Assembly (NCBI RefSeq): GCF_004337985.1
Contig: NC_043740.1
Location: forward strand, 4,514,140-4,578,139
DNA length: 64,000 nucleotides
Direction: 5' to 3'
From: Pyricularia pennisetigena
Taxonomy: Eukaryota; Ascomycota; Sordariomycetes; Magnaporthales; Pyriculariaceae
Positions 1 to 11,250 of the stretch are shown piece by piece (the first letter of the stretch is position 1; the number at the start of each line of letters is the position of its first letter). The position numbers and the translations under genes are program-made. The notes beneath the pieces are model-generated. The model had not been told where the DNA came from. It saw only the letters and a program-made list of their open reading frames with translations, and did no database searches.

Positions 1-806
1 TTTTTTTTTTTTTTGACTTGGCCCCCGGGAGAAGGATTGGGGATGGTGCAGAAAGCTGACAGGCTTTTCTTTATGGACGAAATAGAGATCGAGGCGTTGT
101 ACTACCTCAAACGATACAGGACGTTGAACAAACGATACAGCTCCGGTTGAGGAAAACAATGCGAAAAAAAGCAACCCAAACGTCCTTTTCCCAGGATTGA
201 GCGCCTCAGAAAAAGGAAAAGGAAAAAACGATAGAATGGAAAACCACACATCGGCAAGAGAATGCTGAAAAGAGCTGAGGGCTCCAAAGGGTCTACATCA
301 AAATTCGGTCGGGAATGGTGTTGATCTTTCTAATACTTCAGTGGGTGACATTCAAACAGGTCTCGTGTTTGCTGATAGTTCCCCCTTTAGCTACCAGTCT
401 GGCAGATCTAGCTTTGCTTAGCAAGGTTAATCAAGCAACAAAAAGGGAATGCAGATACACGTGCCAAGGACGGTAAAACTGCAAGCCGAGAGTGAAAGCA
501 TGCAGCCAACAGGGTCGGAAGGACGTCAAGAAGAATGTATACACTTCAAAGCGCGTCGTCTCTTTTTCTAGCCAAGCTCCATATTTTGAGACATAGATCA
601 AAAAAATAGTAACCAAAACCGGAATGAACAAAACAAGTGAGCTCATAATAAAACGCCGCATGCCGCCTGTGCCTTTGCCGTAACTGTGTCTGAAGAAGAC
701 AAGCTAAAAAAAAGAACAAACATCCAAAAGAGAGGGACGGCGTAAACTGCTACAAAGAACCGCCTACGCCGCCCTACGCCACCATGTGAATCCCATCACC
801 ATAGCC
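1..806. other. gene-poor flank 3' of the methyltransferase gene
   Basis: The segment starts with a T run (1-14) and lies downstream of the methyltransferase stop codon. A 76-codon minus-strand ORF (431-661) has one hydrophobic stretch but no recognisable family. I do not call it a gene. Confidence 0.5.
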
Positions 807-3248
807 CTACTTCTTCTTTCTGGCCCACCAAGCCCCCAACTCGAGACATTCCCCCCAGCTTGTGCCGTTCTCCTTCAGCAAGTCGTTCATCATCTTGCCG
901 AGCCACCCGTCCCATTCGTCCTGACTCTTCCCGCTGACCTCCCTCAGCACGGGCTCGAGGCTCTGGATCAGCTGCACGACCGTCAGCAACGCCGTCCGCC
1001 GCAGCGCCGCTTGGTTTGCCGACAGCGCCTTGCCCTTGCTGCCGGCGCTAGTCGTGCTGCTGCTGTCGTTGTTGTTGCCACCACCCTCACCCCGCAGGCC
1101 CTTGACGTAGCTCTTACCATCCTTGGTTACCACGCCGCCGACGCCTTCACGCTCCCACTTGACCTCTGAAAGTGGCACCGCCAGCCGCTTGGATCCGATC
1201 CCAACTAGGCCTTCTTCCTGCAGCAGAAGGGGGTTGATGATGGTGCAAGGCACCGGGCTGAGCGACCGCGCGTCAAGAGCCTTGGTCACCCAGCTGTTAT
1301 ACTCGACCAAGTAATTGTTGAGCGGCGATGACATGGGTGTGTTGGCCGTCATGACGTAGGCACCCAGCGATGCCGCCGCTCTATCCGGGTCCTCGTCCGA
1401 TGAGCTATCGTCTGAATCCTCGTCCTCATCCGAGTCGTCTTCAGAGCCCTCAGAGTCATCGTCGGCAGCTTGCTTGCCCGACCCGGACCCTATCGCCGTG
1501 GTGGGGACGTGCGGCCGCAGCATGCGGACAATGTAGTCCGCTTCCCAAAACTCGACGACGCCTCCGGGACGTAAAATGCGCATCACCTCGTCCATGACAT
1601 CGTCGCTTGTGCTCTGCGGAGCCGTCATGGTGACGGCCTGTAACATGACGAGGTCGAATTCGTTATCAGCAAACGGGTAAGGGGTCTTGCGCAAGTCATG
1701 CTGGACAAAACGCCACTTCATGTCCCTGTCCGGTCGCGGAGGGATGTCAAGGCCGTCGCTGCTGCTGCTGCTGCTGCTGCGGCTGCTGCCGGACGAGATG
1801 CCGGCGCCGCCAATCGGTACGATGTCAAGACCGGTAAATTGAACATTTGGATGGCCCCTTTTGGACCAGTACTGGTGACATTTCATACTCCAAAAGCCAG
1901 AGCCGCAGCCGATGTCCAGCACGCGGACGGGCGGGCGGTCACGGAAGACGGGCGAGCATATCGGCCTACCAAATAGCTTGAGCATCATGAGCGTGCGCAT
2001 CGACTGGCGGTTGAGCTCTGGCAGGTCGACCGGCAGGGGATAGGAGACGGTCGGGTCGGCGATGTATGTTCTACCATTGCGATTGACAAAGTTCCTCTGA
2101 GCGCGGACATTTCGGCGATGCTGAGAGCCCTCGGCGTCGGAGTGATGATCCGTAGAGGACATCCTGGTGCGACCACTTAGAGATGTGGCGCCGGAGGTGC
2201 TCGAGAGGCTGTCCGTGGTGTGTGAGAGGGGTATACTGTTGAGTGTGTGTTTTGATGAGGTGCCATGTGGCATGGCGGCATGATGATGATGTTTTCTATT
2301 TGTTTCGTGCGACTTGGGTCGGGCCTGAGTCGATGACGTCTGATCGAATGGAGGCAACGGCGCCTGGGTCGAGGACTGTTGCCTTTGGTTTCGCCTGTCT
2401 GAAATGTGTTGCGAGATGCGCTGGCTGAAGGAGCTTTTGCTAGGTGAGGCGAGCGCGTATGGTATAGAAGCTCCAGACGCAGCAGCGAGAGCAGCTATCG
2501 AAGGCGAGATTGTGTTGACGACGTCAACAGCTGAAACAGGGTGTGGTTCGGCGGTAGACGGTGTGCTCGCAAACCTTGGGTCGATGTTCGCAGGTTGCGA
2601 ATTGGGGATGAACGGCTGTTCCTGGGCCTTGTATTTTGGAGACGATGTTGAGTAATCCGAAGATTCTGGTGGTTCTTGGAGCTGCCGATGTGGTTGTGAC
2701 GCAGAGGCCGAAGGAGAATCGGGGTCAGATTCTACTGCTGCTGGCACGTGTCGGTCAACGCAGGGCGGCGCTGTTGCTGCTGGTGTGTCAACGGCGGGGA
2801 GTGGCCAATTTGGGGATGAGTAGTAAAAGCTTTGGTCCGATTCAGTCGACGTGGACTGTTTTGCACTGCTTTCTGGCCTTGACGCCGCAGCTTCTGGTGA
2901 CGTCGCTGTTCTCCTCAGATGCAGGTGGTGGTGCCAGCGGCTGGGATGGGCGGGGCGCTCCCTGTCACCGCTGGCAGCTTCCCCGTCAGCACCTCCTCTT
3001 TGGGGGTTGTTGCTGTCGGTGGATGCTGTCCTCGCGTGGCCAAACAAGAGCGGGCGCCGATTGACGGCCCGACTTGTCGAACTGGACCTTGCGAGAGGCT
3101 GTGACTGCGGCGGTGATGAAGGCGAACTTGGGGAAGAAGAGTCTCTCGTCAAAGTGGACGGTGTCTGGCGGTTGTTGTTGTTGTTCTTCTTCCTGCTGCT
3201 GCCCACTCCCTGATGAAAGGGGGGGCTGGCTGCTGCCCAATAATACAT
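807..3248 (-). CDS. Class I SAM-dependent methyltransferase with long disordered N-terminus
   Basis: Likely protein of 813 aa. The open frame extends 14 codons further but begins at TTG, so I use the first in-frame ATG (3248); an upstream exon is possible. Residues 1 to about 390 are Ser/Pro/Gln-rich with Asn and His runs and look disordered. A Rossmann methyltransferase core follows. Motif I (VLDIGCGSGFW) is at about residue 443. A later block, FDLVMLQAVTM followed by VMRILRPGGVVEFWEADY, fits the post-I/motif IV-VI region of fungal UMTA-like or Methyltransf_25 proteins. Two low-complexity inserts interrupt the core: a Ser run encoded by a CTG-complement repeat (about 1758-1781), and an acidic Ser/Asp/Glu stretch at about 1400-1470. 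The substrate is not inferable. Similar fungal proteins include LaeA-like and UMTA-like enzymes, but the sequence alone does not show that this one regulates secondary metabolism; no biosynthetic cluster is visible nearby. Confidence 0.85.
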   Translation of the reverse strand: MYYWAAASPPFHQGVGSSRKKNNNNNRQTPSTLTRDSSSPSSPSSPPQSQPLARSSSTSRAVNRRPLLFGHARTASTDSNNPQRGGADGEAASGDRERPAHPSRWHHHLHLRRTATSPEAAASRPESSAKQSTSTESDQSFYYSSPNWPLPAVDTPAATAPPCVDRHVPAAVESDPDSPSASASQPHRQLQEPPESSDYSTSSPKYKAQEQPFIPNSQPANIDPRFASTPSTAEPHPVSAVDVVNTISPSIAALAAASGASIPYALASPSKSSFSQRISQHISDRRNQRQQSSTQAPLPPFDQTSSTQARPKSHETNRKHHHHAAMPHGTSSKHTLNSIPLSHTTDSLSSTSGATSLSGRTRMSSTDHHSDAEGSQHRRNVRAQRNFVNRNGRTYIADPTVSYPLPVDLPELNRQSMRTLMMLKLFGRPICSPVFRDRPPVRVLDIGCGSGFWSMKCHQYWSKRGHPNVQFTGLDIVPIGGAGISSGSSRSSSSSSSDGLDIPPRPDRDMKWRFVQHDLRKTPYPFADNEFDLVMLQAVTMTAPQSTSDDVMDEVMRILRPGGVVEFWEADYIVRMLRPHVPTTAIGSGSGKQAADDDSEGSEDDSDEDEDSDDSSSDEDPDRAAASLGAYVMTANTPMSSPLNNYLVEYNSWVTKALDARSLSPVPCTIINPLLLQEEGLVGIGSKRLAVPLSEVKWEREGVGGVVTKDGKSYVKGLRGEGGGNNNDSSSTTSAGSKGKALSANQAALRRTALLTVVQLIQSLEPVLREVSGKSQDEWDGWLGKMMNDLLKENGTSWGECLELGAWWARKKK

Positions 3249-3788
3249 TGCGACTAGCAAACTGAGTTTTGCAGCCCACCGGGTAGACAAAATACGACGC
3301 TAAAACGCTAGTCAATCCCTGCTACTGACCAATCAACCGCCGCCGGAAAGCTGTTCCGGGGAGGACCAGGTCCCGCAAAGCGCTGTATCCGTAGCGAGTT
3401 GGATGGTGGGGTTGGTAGTTGACCCTTTTTCAGGGTGATTCGTTTCTTTTTCTTTTTTTTTCCTCCTCTCACTAGCCTTTGTACCGTCACTCTGGGTACT
3501 TCAATGAAGAGTGGATTTGCACGCTTCCCCGGCAGTTAGTCTGGTTGATTATTCCTGTTTGTTTCCGTAATGTCTGTACTGTAAAGACAGCACCAGACAG
3601 TCAGATTCTCTTCACGCCAATAAGCGCCGCCGCCAAGTCCGATACTCACCGTCGAGGCGACTTGATTTCCTCCCGAAATAAGATTAAAAAAAATTAAAAA
3701 AAAGTATGAATTAAGCTTTGATACTCGTTCTTGGTTCGATTTCTCAAAGCAACCCTCGCTGGATTCGGAATCGGGGCTTAATCTGAAA

Positions 3789-3953
3789 ATGGCCGGTCTC
3801 GGACCTAAAGGTCGCAATGCTCAGGTACAGCAACGTATGTCCCTGGCTCAGGCTGGTGGGCTTGACGCGGAGGGGTATCGACAGGTATCCAGAGTTCATC
3901 CAGTACCTTCCCCGGTGCGCCTGTCTGTCCTGGGGAAAGAACCGACTCGCTGA
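3789..3953 (+). CDS. possible 54-aa ORF or first exon, divergent from the methyltransferase
   Basis: ATG at 3789 opens a 54-codon frame, rich in Gly, Gln and Arg, ending at TGA 3951-3953. It contains two CAG|GTA donor-like sites (near 3825 and 3884), and a TCTATAG acceptor-like site lies near 4000, so it could be the first exon of a small spliced gene. I recognise no family and no coding continuation after the acceptor. This may be only a 5' leader of nothing; it is listed because it heads away from the methyltransferase gene as a divergent partner would. Confidence 0.15.
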   Translation: MAGLGPKGRNAQVQQRMSLAQAGGLDAEGYRQVSRVHPVPSPVRLSVLGKEPTR

Positions 3954-4165
3954 GGCTTCCGTCTTCTTCTTTTGCTCCTTCTCCTTTTGTCTATAGACGA
4001 ACCAGAGGTTGTTTTGGCGTTTTCGGTCAAGTCGTGGCTTTGTTTCTTTGGCATTATCTAATCTTGATCCTCTTCCCCAAACAACTCTTGGGGACCTCCC
4101 ATAAAAACCATCACGTTCCTAGTTGATTCGAGACTTGGTATATCGTTCGGTTCTTGCCTTGTCGG

Positions 4166-4167
<2 letters not shown>

Positions 4168-4205
<38 letters not shown>
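4168..4205. repeat. 38-nt poly(T) tract
   Basis: An uninterrupted run of 38 T. It is one of many long homopolymer tracts in the spacers of this window. Confidence 0.9.
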
Positions 4206-4206
<1 letters not shown>

Positions 4207-5266
4207 TGAAACTTCTGGGTGTTGATTCGGCCAGTCTTCGTTGACCAGCACGCTACTTTGGGTAGCTTCAGACCAAAGTCCACAACATATCAGCAGTAAA
4301 AGTCACAGGAATTCGGTAACAATATGCGATTCATCCTCTGCTGGTTGGGATGATTCTCTCGTGCATTTTCCCTCTAACCTTGACAATTCAGCCCTTGCAG
4401 CTTGTCGTCTGTTTTCAGCTTGAGGGTCTTGTAGATGTCTGTTCTGAATCACAAATGGATCCTTCTGGCCTTTTTCAGCGTCGCTTCGTTCAACTCGATG
4501 GCACCATTGCCCCTGAAATCATCCTTGTCCTCGCTTGGGATAATACGACCTGCTCAGGTACCAGTGCGAGCGGATGCAAAACGCAGCCCAATGGTTTTCT
4601 GGTTTGAGCTCTCTTGAGTTTCCCTTCTCCAGAATGCTTGTTTCGAAACGTGGGCTTGCCTTTTGTTCGTCTTGGGCTCAACAATGAGCAGGAGGAAAGC
4701 CTGGGCGACTTGGCCGACTTCGTTGTGACTTGTATTCTGGCTAATTAAAACCTATGCTGCTTTGATCTCGTCTGTCTGTCAAAATATTGACAAACACGTT
4801 TTAGGTCGTCGGTCTGGTGTAATCTGAGCCCAAAAACAAATCCAGTTTGCCTGCTGGAGAAAGGAGTTCAACTGAAGGGCAAGTCCAATTTGCATCAGCT
4901 CGGCGAAACAGCACACCTTATGTGTGTGAGGACACCCTCCCTCCACGAGTCACCCATAAGAAATAGTTGCCTCTTCCGACATCCAAACTTGGCCCAATCT
5001 AGCCTAACTCCCAAGACAAAGGCGAGCTGGAACGAATAGGATATGGGCCTGCGAGACAGGACACGTCTGACGGCCACCTTGGACTTGGAATGGTAAAGTG
5101 TGCTTGCTGTTGGAGTGTGACCCGAGAGGCAAGATCCTAGCTCGAGCATCTATCCGGCCGTTTTGTTGATCTTATTGGTTGTTTTTCTCTGATCCTCCCG
5201 AGGATGTATCGTTGCTGTGGGTATTTGCCCCGGACATCCCACAGGACAAAACAACCTTCAAAAGTT

Positions 5267-5324
5267 CAGCCAAATCAGCCCCTTTGAGGGGGGCTGTTTT
5301 GCTGCTAAGGGGCTGATTTGGCTG
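5267..5324. repeat. perfect 18-bp inverted repeat (stem-loop)
   Basis: The left arm (5267-5284, CAGCCAAATCAGCCCCTT) is exactly reverse-complementary to the right arm (5307-5324), with a 22-nt loop. Weaker complementarity (AAAGTT / AACTT-like) continues outside the arms. It could be a hairpin, a small MITE terminus pair or a protein-binding palindrome. No gene lies within 1.5 kb with confidence. Confidence 0.85.
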
Positions 5325-7759
5325 TCCAAAACTTACAGTATTCCTTTGCCTATATATTTGTCCAAATCAATCTTCTAGAGCAAACATTATCATATATATT
5401 GAGCTGCCTTCTGAGATGAAGGATACAGGCGCAAGTCCCGCATGGCCCCCAGCTTTGTGTTTCCCCGCACCCGAGCGATGCTACACAATCCCGAGGTATC
5501 CTTCCTGATGTGGCCGTGCCACGACGACGCGTGCTTGGCTCATGCCTAGACCTTGGTCTCTTGGAGGCCCTACACGAATCACAACGTACCAACAAGGACT
5601 CATAACCTGCACCACGGCATGTAGCAATGCCTTGTCTCTTTTTCTTGAGCAGGAGCCGTATGTATGTATGGTATGGGACGGATTTGTTTCTGAAAGTGGT
5701 TGTATGTCTCTGGCGGGCTGCAACCTCCCGTTCATGATCAAAACCAACCAAGATAAGCGAACAAGCATCTGGCGGTACCTGTCTTGGCGTCTCTCCGTTA
5801 TCTCGGGGTTCGAATGCACCAGAATCTTGGTGCCGGGCGAAAAGGAAAAACAACTCAATCTGAACGGGGGCGATGAACAAAAATCATGAGGAAAGATGAT
5901 GGCAAGCAGACGCACGGCTAATCTTGATGCTATTGCCCATAACAAAAACTATGCGTGAGCTTACTTCCGTATTCAACAACCCGATGCTACACGACAAACC
6001 GCTGAAAACCGAAAATGGCATGTTTTGCCTACAAAAAAAAAGTGTGTGCCAGCCTTACTACATATGGCACTGCATTTTGCATTTGCGTCTTGCATTAATT
6101 ATCCGCCGTCTTTGCAGACCTTGGCCCCACGTCTCGAAGGAAAACCAAGACAACCCGGGGAAAAAAAAGAGGAGGGAGGGGACACTGCAGTTAAACGATG
6201 GTTGCTGGTTTCTCCCACAAACTCGCGAGGCACACGATCAAGATCTCAAAGAGAAACCAAATGCATCCAGGAGATGAGTTGTTACTCAAGGCTGAATAAT
6301 GTGGCCAACACCCGCTCTCTTTTTTGTGGAGGGGGGAATTTCGATTAAAAGGAGCATTCCAGGCTTATATGGGAGGTTTTACCCGCGTTTACCCGCCTCA
6401 CCGGTGCGTAGAAGCTTCTTACACCCCAGCAGGGGGTTTATACACCCACTCACCGTGTGTCTTCTGTTTGATGCTTGTGATGAAAATGCCAGAAATTGGC
6501 TTTGATTTTTGTTGGTGAATTCCCGAATAGGGTGTTTTACTTTCAAGATGGAATCCCACTCTAAGTTGTGAAGGCATGTGCGCATTTTGGCATGTATGGA
6601 TGGGATGCCTGTTCGGAGCCTGGTCGCTGGCTATATTCCTAACACACACGGCTCGACAGATGATGCGAGAATCTTGTCAGATGCTTCATTGCTTTATCCC
6701 AGTTTGGTCAAATACACCCAGCTCGGACTCATCGCTTGCTTGGACAAAATGCATGAGCGGCTGGATACGACCAAAATGGCGATATTGTTTGTCGAGTCTC
6801 GCTCTATATATCTTTTACTACAGTAGACGGCGCCCAACGGTTTAAACCCGTTTTCTGGGTTTCCACTATATATTCGTTCCGTAGAATGATTTTCCCTGGC
6901 GCTTAGGCTCCTGCACTGCAACTAGGCCTATCCCATAGTATTGGTCTGGCGAGATTGGACTTTGGAGTTTCCACTGCCCTTGCTACATTCAGCAATATGA
7001 AATGCCCAGTTTCCAATCTATTGTAGTCGCTACGAAAAAAAAAGACACCGACACAGGAGGGTGCGCTTGGCTGCTTCCTTATGATTCGTTCCATGATTGG
7101 ATGTATATTCACCAATCAGAAAGAACCGCAAGCAAAATAACATGCAAGGCCCTTTTCTTAAACCCTGCTTCGTCAACGGCTTGATATGGGCCAAGGAACT
7201 GGGCGCTATTATCTGGCATATAGCCTCATACGGAAGGGAGGGTTGTTGGTTTCCATCCCCAAGCGGAAAATGTGACTACGTAAATAGCTGCCGGGGGGTG
7301 CTTTTCCCTTTTCCGCTTTGTGAGTACCAATTCCAGGGATCTTGCTGGGTCGACATGTGTGCATGATAAAAGCTCAGGAACGGGTTTAATCCGGGGTCCC
7401 GGAGTCAGGTACGAACCTCTCCGTATTAGTTCCGATATGAGCATGATGCCTGCACAAAAGAAGAAGCAGAAAAAAAAATATAGCGAGGAGCATGCGGTCA
7501 AAAACAGAGCAACCTGCGCTTGGTGGATCTCCGGAAGTCTCGGAGGCAGACGGGCTCGCTCAGCCTGGAGACACTCGTCCTATAAACGAGAGCAGCCGAC
7601 ATAGGAGCGGAGGAAGAAGACCCGAGACATTGGACAAAGCCAGGGTTGCCAGAGTTTTGGGAAACATGAGGGCTTTTGTGTTTCCCCCTATGAGATTTCA
7701 TATATTGTTGTGTATGTGTTTCTTAATCGGCAACCAAAAGATAAAAATCCAGCATCCTT

Positions 7760-7791
<32 letters not shown>

Positions 7792-7884
7792 TTCTCTTTC
7801 GTGCAAGAATTAGCCCAAAAACCTTGATCAATGCAATCTCCAGAGGACACCGGTGCCAGAGGAATCTCGTTTACCGTTATTTCT

Positions 7885-7895
7885 NNNNNNNNNNN
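7885..7895. other. assembly gap (11 N)
   Basis: Eleven Ns just 5' of a T run and 90 bp after T-rich runs at 7759-7793. This suggests a homopolymer sequencing problem. Confidence 0.95.
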
Positions 7896-8605
7896 TTTTT
7901 TTTGTCGTCAACAACTACCAATGAATTTCCGTTACAAAACCCCATCCCCGATTCCCCCAACCTGTACCTCATCCGGACTCTTGCACTAACACGTTTTCCC
8001 AGGGTGCTAAAAAAAAAGGGGAAATCATCAGGCCGCGGGGAACCGAAAAAAACAAAGCCTCCAAACCTCACGGGGCGGCCGAGGCTTGCCATTGGCCATT
8101 CCTCAGCTCCTTCCCGGTCTTGCACAAAAAACACCCAATGACGGATCATGAGCGAAGAGTGTGGCAAACAGCGTATACCAACACAAGAGCAGAAAAAAAA
8201 GTACAACAGTGAACAAAGAAAAACCCGGCCTTGCCCACAGTATCTCTAGATATCCCACCGATATATTGGATCATCAAAAAAGAAAGACTAGTAAACAGTA
8301 GCTCTTTTGGCAAGGCAAGGTTTCGGGGCAGACGGTTACTCCGACTCAAGTAGCCCCAAAAACAATCACATGAAAGAGTCGGTTTTATTTGAATTCCTTT
8401 TCTCTTTTTTTCTTCTCTTCTTTTCTCTTTCTGTTCATCTTTCATCATCCTTTGGACTGGATCGGGAGAGCATGGAGAGTTTCTCGACAATGAAAGCGCT
8501 TGACACGAGCGGAAATGGACTCCCCACAAAGACTGGGAAACCAAGAAAAAAAAAAACAGACCGGACAAAAGCTACCTACAAGTAGACATTTGCTGTGAGA
8601 GCCGC

Positions 8606-8652
8606 CCTTTTCCTTTCCTTTCCTTTCCTTTCCTTCCTTCCTTCCTTTCCTT
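8606..8652. repeat. CCTTT/CCTT microsatellite
   Basis: Tandem CCTTT units pass into CCTT units. It lies in the 3' flank of CCR4. Confidence 0.9.
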
Positions 8653-8872
8653 ATAAGACCAGATCCAAAATCGAAAATGGGACGAAAGACGGAAAAAAAA
8701 ATCGAGATTTGATAAAGAAAAGAGAGAAAAACATACAAAACACAAAGACAGAGAAAACGAAACGAAAGGATAAACCCAGACAAGCAAAACGTCAAGACGC
8801 AACATAATACGAACCGAAAAGGGCGGGGGGCGAGGGGTCAACCAGTGAGCAAAAAGCACATCAACGACGCCA

Positions 8873-11250
8873 CTACGCCCCAGATGATCCTTGTCCACCG
8901 CCACCTCCGCCGCCGCTCTTCTTGTCCTTCCTTGCCTTGATGACAAACTCTGCCATGATCTGGATGTGGTCGGCCGGGAAGTGATAGTTGGGGAAACCAG
9001 GCACACGCTTAAGATGTTGCAAGTCGGGCGGCCCGAGCAGCTCCACCACCTCAAGGTTGTTGGACGAGTACCAGATGTAGTCAATGACATTGGCAAAGTC
9101 TGGCACATAATTGGTGAAGGGCAAATCGTCTGGCGTGTTGGCAAGGTGCACGTACGCAGAGCGCAGGCTAAAAGGGTGCTCGATGCCATCGCGCGTGAAG
9201 ATGCCGTACTCGTGGCCTGCGAGCTCAGGGTGGTCCGGTGCCAAACGGCCCTTGGACAGCAATTCCACGACACCGCTGTCCAAAGTGGAATTGTAGTCGC
9301 CGCATACAAACAACGGAATGTCCGTGTTGTTGCGATACTCTTGAGACGGCGCCGGCTCGACGAGGACCTCGTCTTTGTTGTCGCCTTCGTCCGAGCTGGG
9401 TAGTCGAATCATCTTCTTGTCTGCACAAGCAGGCCAATTGGTGTATTTGGCCGCGTACTTGGTGATCTGTTCCATGATGATGGCCGTCTGGACGATTTTG
9501 ACGTCGGCCAGGGTACCCTCCCACGCCAGGTGTGCGTTTGCGACTATCATCCTGGCACCCGTCCTGCGGCTCTCGAAGAATCCCAGCACCGCGATATTGT
9601 CTTTTGGCATGACGCGGTTGAAGATATCGGTCTGGGATTTCATGTCGGCTCTGTTGATGGCGATACTCTGCGGTTCAATCACTTGCTTGTCAAGCAAGAT
9701 GAACTTGCTGTTCTTGTAGAAGATTGCGCAACCGTCAACCTGCAGGCTTTGCCTGTCGCTCATGAGCTTCGCCTTGGTGCGGGGGAAGTGTATGCCCTTG
9801 TAGTCTAGCTTTGCCAGCTCGGGGCTGAAGTCCTCCCGGAAAGCTTCCGTTGTGACTTCCTGCAGACACAGAAAGTCTGCGTCGCGCTCTTCGATCTCTT
9901 GGTAAATCTTTCTCCTACGGTACTCCCACTGCAACGCTCCGGATGGGGTATAGCCGTACATGTTCTCGGTCGCATATCGCTCGCAAAGAATATTCCAAGA
10001 AAACACCTTTATCCGTTCTAGGGACGAAGAGACATCTTCTTGTATCGTTATTGGCTTCCGCGGTAGGGGGGGCATAGGAACTGTGGCGCAAAGAGGGAAC
10101 GGATTAGCACGACAAAAATTGACATGTGTGTTGACTAGCTCTAGACAAGCACGAAGAGGGACTTACCAGGTTGTTTCTCGAGCAGATCCTTGATGAGCAC
10201 AGCCGTGCCCTTTTCCTTGATCACGTTCATGATTTCGGGGTCTAACGGGTTGCCTTCAATTCCAAGCTGTTCCAAGTGATGTAAAGACCCGACCTCATGT
10301 GGAAGTGTGTGTATCTGGTTGTTGAAAAGAAGCAGCTGCTTCAGCGACGTGCACATGCCAATCTCCGGGGGCAGGTCTTTGAGCATGTTGTGCGATGCGT
10401 CGAGGATGCGCAATTGACGCAGTTCGCCAATGGCCGGAGTCAGTGTGTCGAGCCTGTTTGAGCAGATGTATAATTCCTGCAAGAACTTGTACTTGAACAG
10501 GCTCATGGAGAGGCTCCTGATCTGTTGCCCGCTCAAATCCAAGTTCTTCCACAGTTGCTTTTCCTGTGGTTTTGCAGGGACTGGCCGTCTCCTATCCTCC
10601 GTTTCCCCCTCGGCAGCAGTCCCGTCGGCACCGGCGGCTGAGGGCGCGACCCTGTTGTCACTTGCCTTTGTTCTGGCGTAGTAGTGCGGTTGCCCCTCAT
10701 CGTGCATGGTAGCATGGGCTCGCTTTGACAACTCGTGCAGGCGCAACTGCTCAGCCCAGTGTTCTGTAATGGGCTGTGCCTGGCCGCCCCTCGTTACCGA
10801 GTTGTGACCATTGGGTAGGTTGGCCGAGAACGGGCTCGCAGTGGCCAGAATACCGCTAGAATAGTTTGAGTGGTGTCCTATAGCGCCAGAGTTGTTCGAT
10901 TGACCCGAGTGCTCCTGCTGGAGACTGGGGTGGTGCTGGGCGTGAGACTGGTGTTGAAGGGCCGATTGTTGCTGGAAGTTGTAGTGCATCGGCATCCCCC
11001 GGCCTGGCTGGTTGTTGTTCAGCCGAGGGTTATGTCCCTGCTGTTGATTGTGGTTGTACATGCCTTGAGGGGTCTGGCTCGGGGAGCCGGCGCGGTTTGG
11101 GGATCGTGTCGGCGACGGCGGGAGGGAGGCGACGAAGTTGTTAAGGAGAGATTGCAAGAGGTGGGCGTTCTGTATAGTCGAGTTCGGCGCGTTTTGTTGA
11201 TAAAATATTGGCCCAGTCGACTGCTGCTGATACCTAGGCCCGCCGGCCAT
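8873..11250 (-). CDS. CCR4: CCR4 poly(A)-specific deadenylase, catalytic subunit of CCR4-NOT
   Basis: Two exons, 11250-10167 and 10080-8873, flank an 86-nt intron (10166-10081; donor GTAAGT, acceptor CACAG). The joined frame gives 763 aa. The N-terminal part (residues 1 to about 225) is rich in Gln, His, Asn and Ser. A leucine-rich repeat block follows (about 228-355; LDLSGQQIRSL, LQELYICSNRLDTL, LRILDASHNML), which in CCR4 proteins docks to the CAF1/POP2 subunit. The exonuclease-endonuclease-phosphatase domain occupies the rest: KVFSWNILCERYA at its start, LCLQEVT with the catalytic Glu, GDYNSTLDS with Asp/Asn, and PADHIQIMAEF with the terminal Asp-His pair. All hallmark residues are present, so an active cytoplasmic mRNA deadenylase is expected. 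The EEP part alone could be mistaken for a separate gene because exon 2 opens near an internal ATG. Confidence 0.95.

Larger units (their letters stand above)
3249..8872. other. gene-poor spacer of 5.6 kb
   Basis: No ORF here has a recognisable domain. It holds a 54-codon plus-strand ORF (3789-3953), a 38-nt T run, an 18-bp inverted repeat, a CCTTT-type microsatellite, T-rich tracts and an 11-N gap, each listed separately. The longest ORFs (5350-5880 and 5481-5945, both minus) overlap each other in different frames and look like chance. Confidence 0.5.

Noticed and set aside
3249..3290. Methyltransferase start at 3290
   Set aside because: The codon there is TTG; the first ATG in frame is at 3248.
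5350..5945. two overlapping minus-strand ORFs of 176 and 154 codons
   Set aside because: They overlap in different frames and lack any motif; likely chance.
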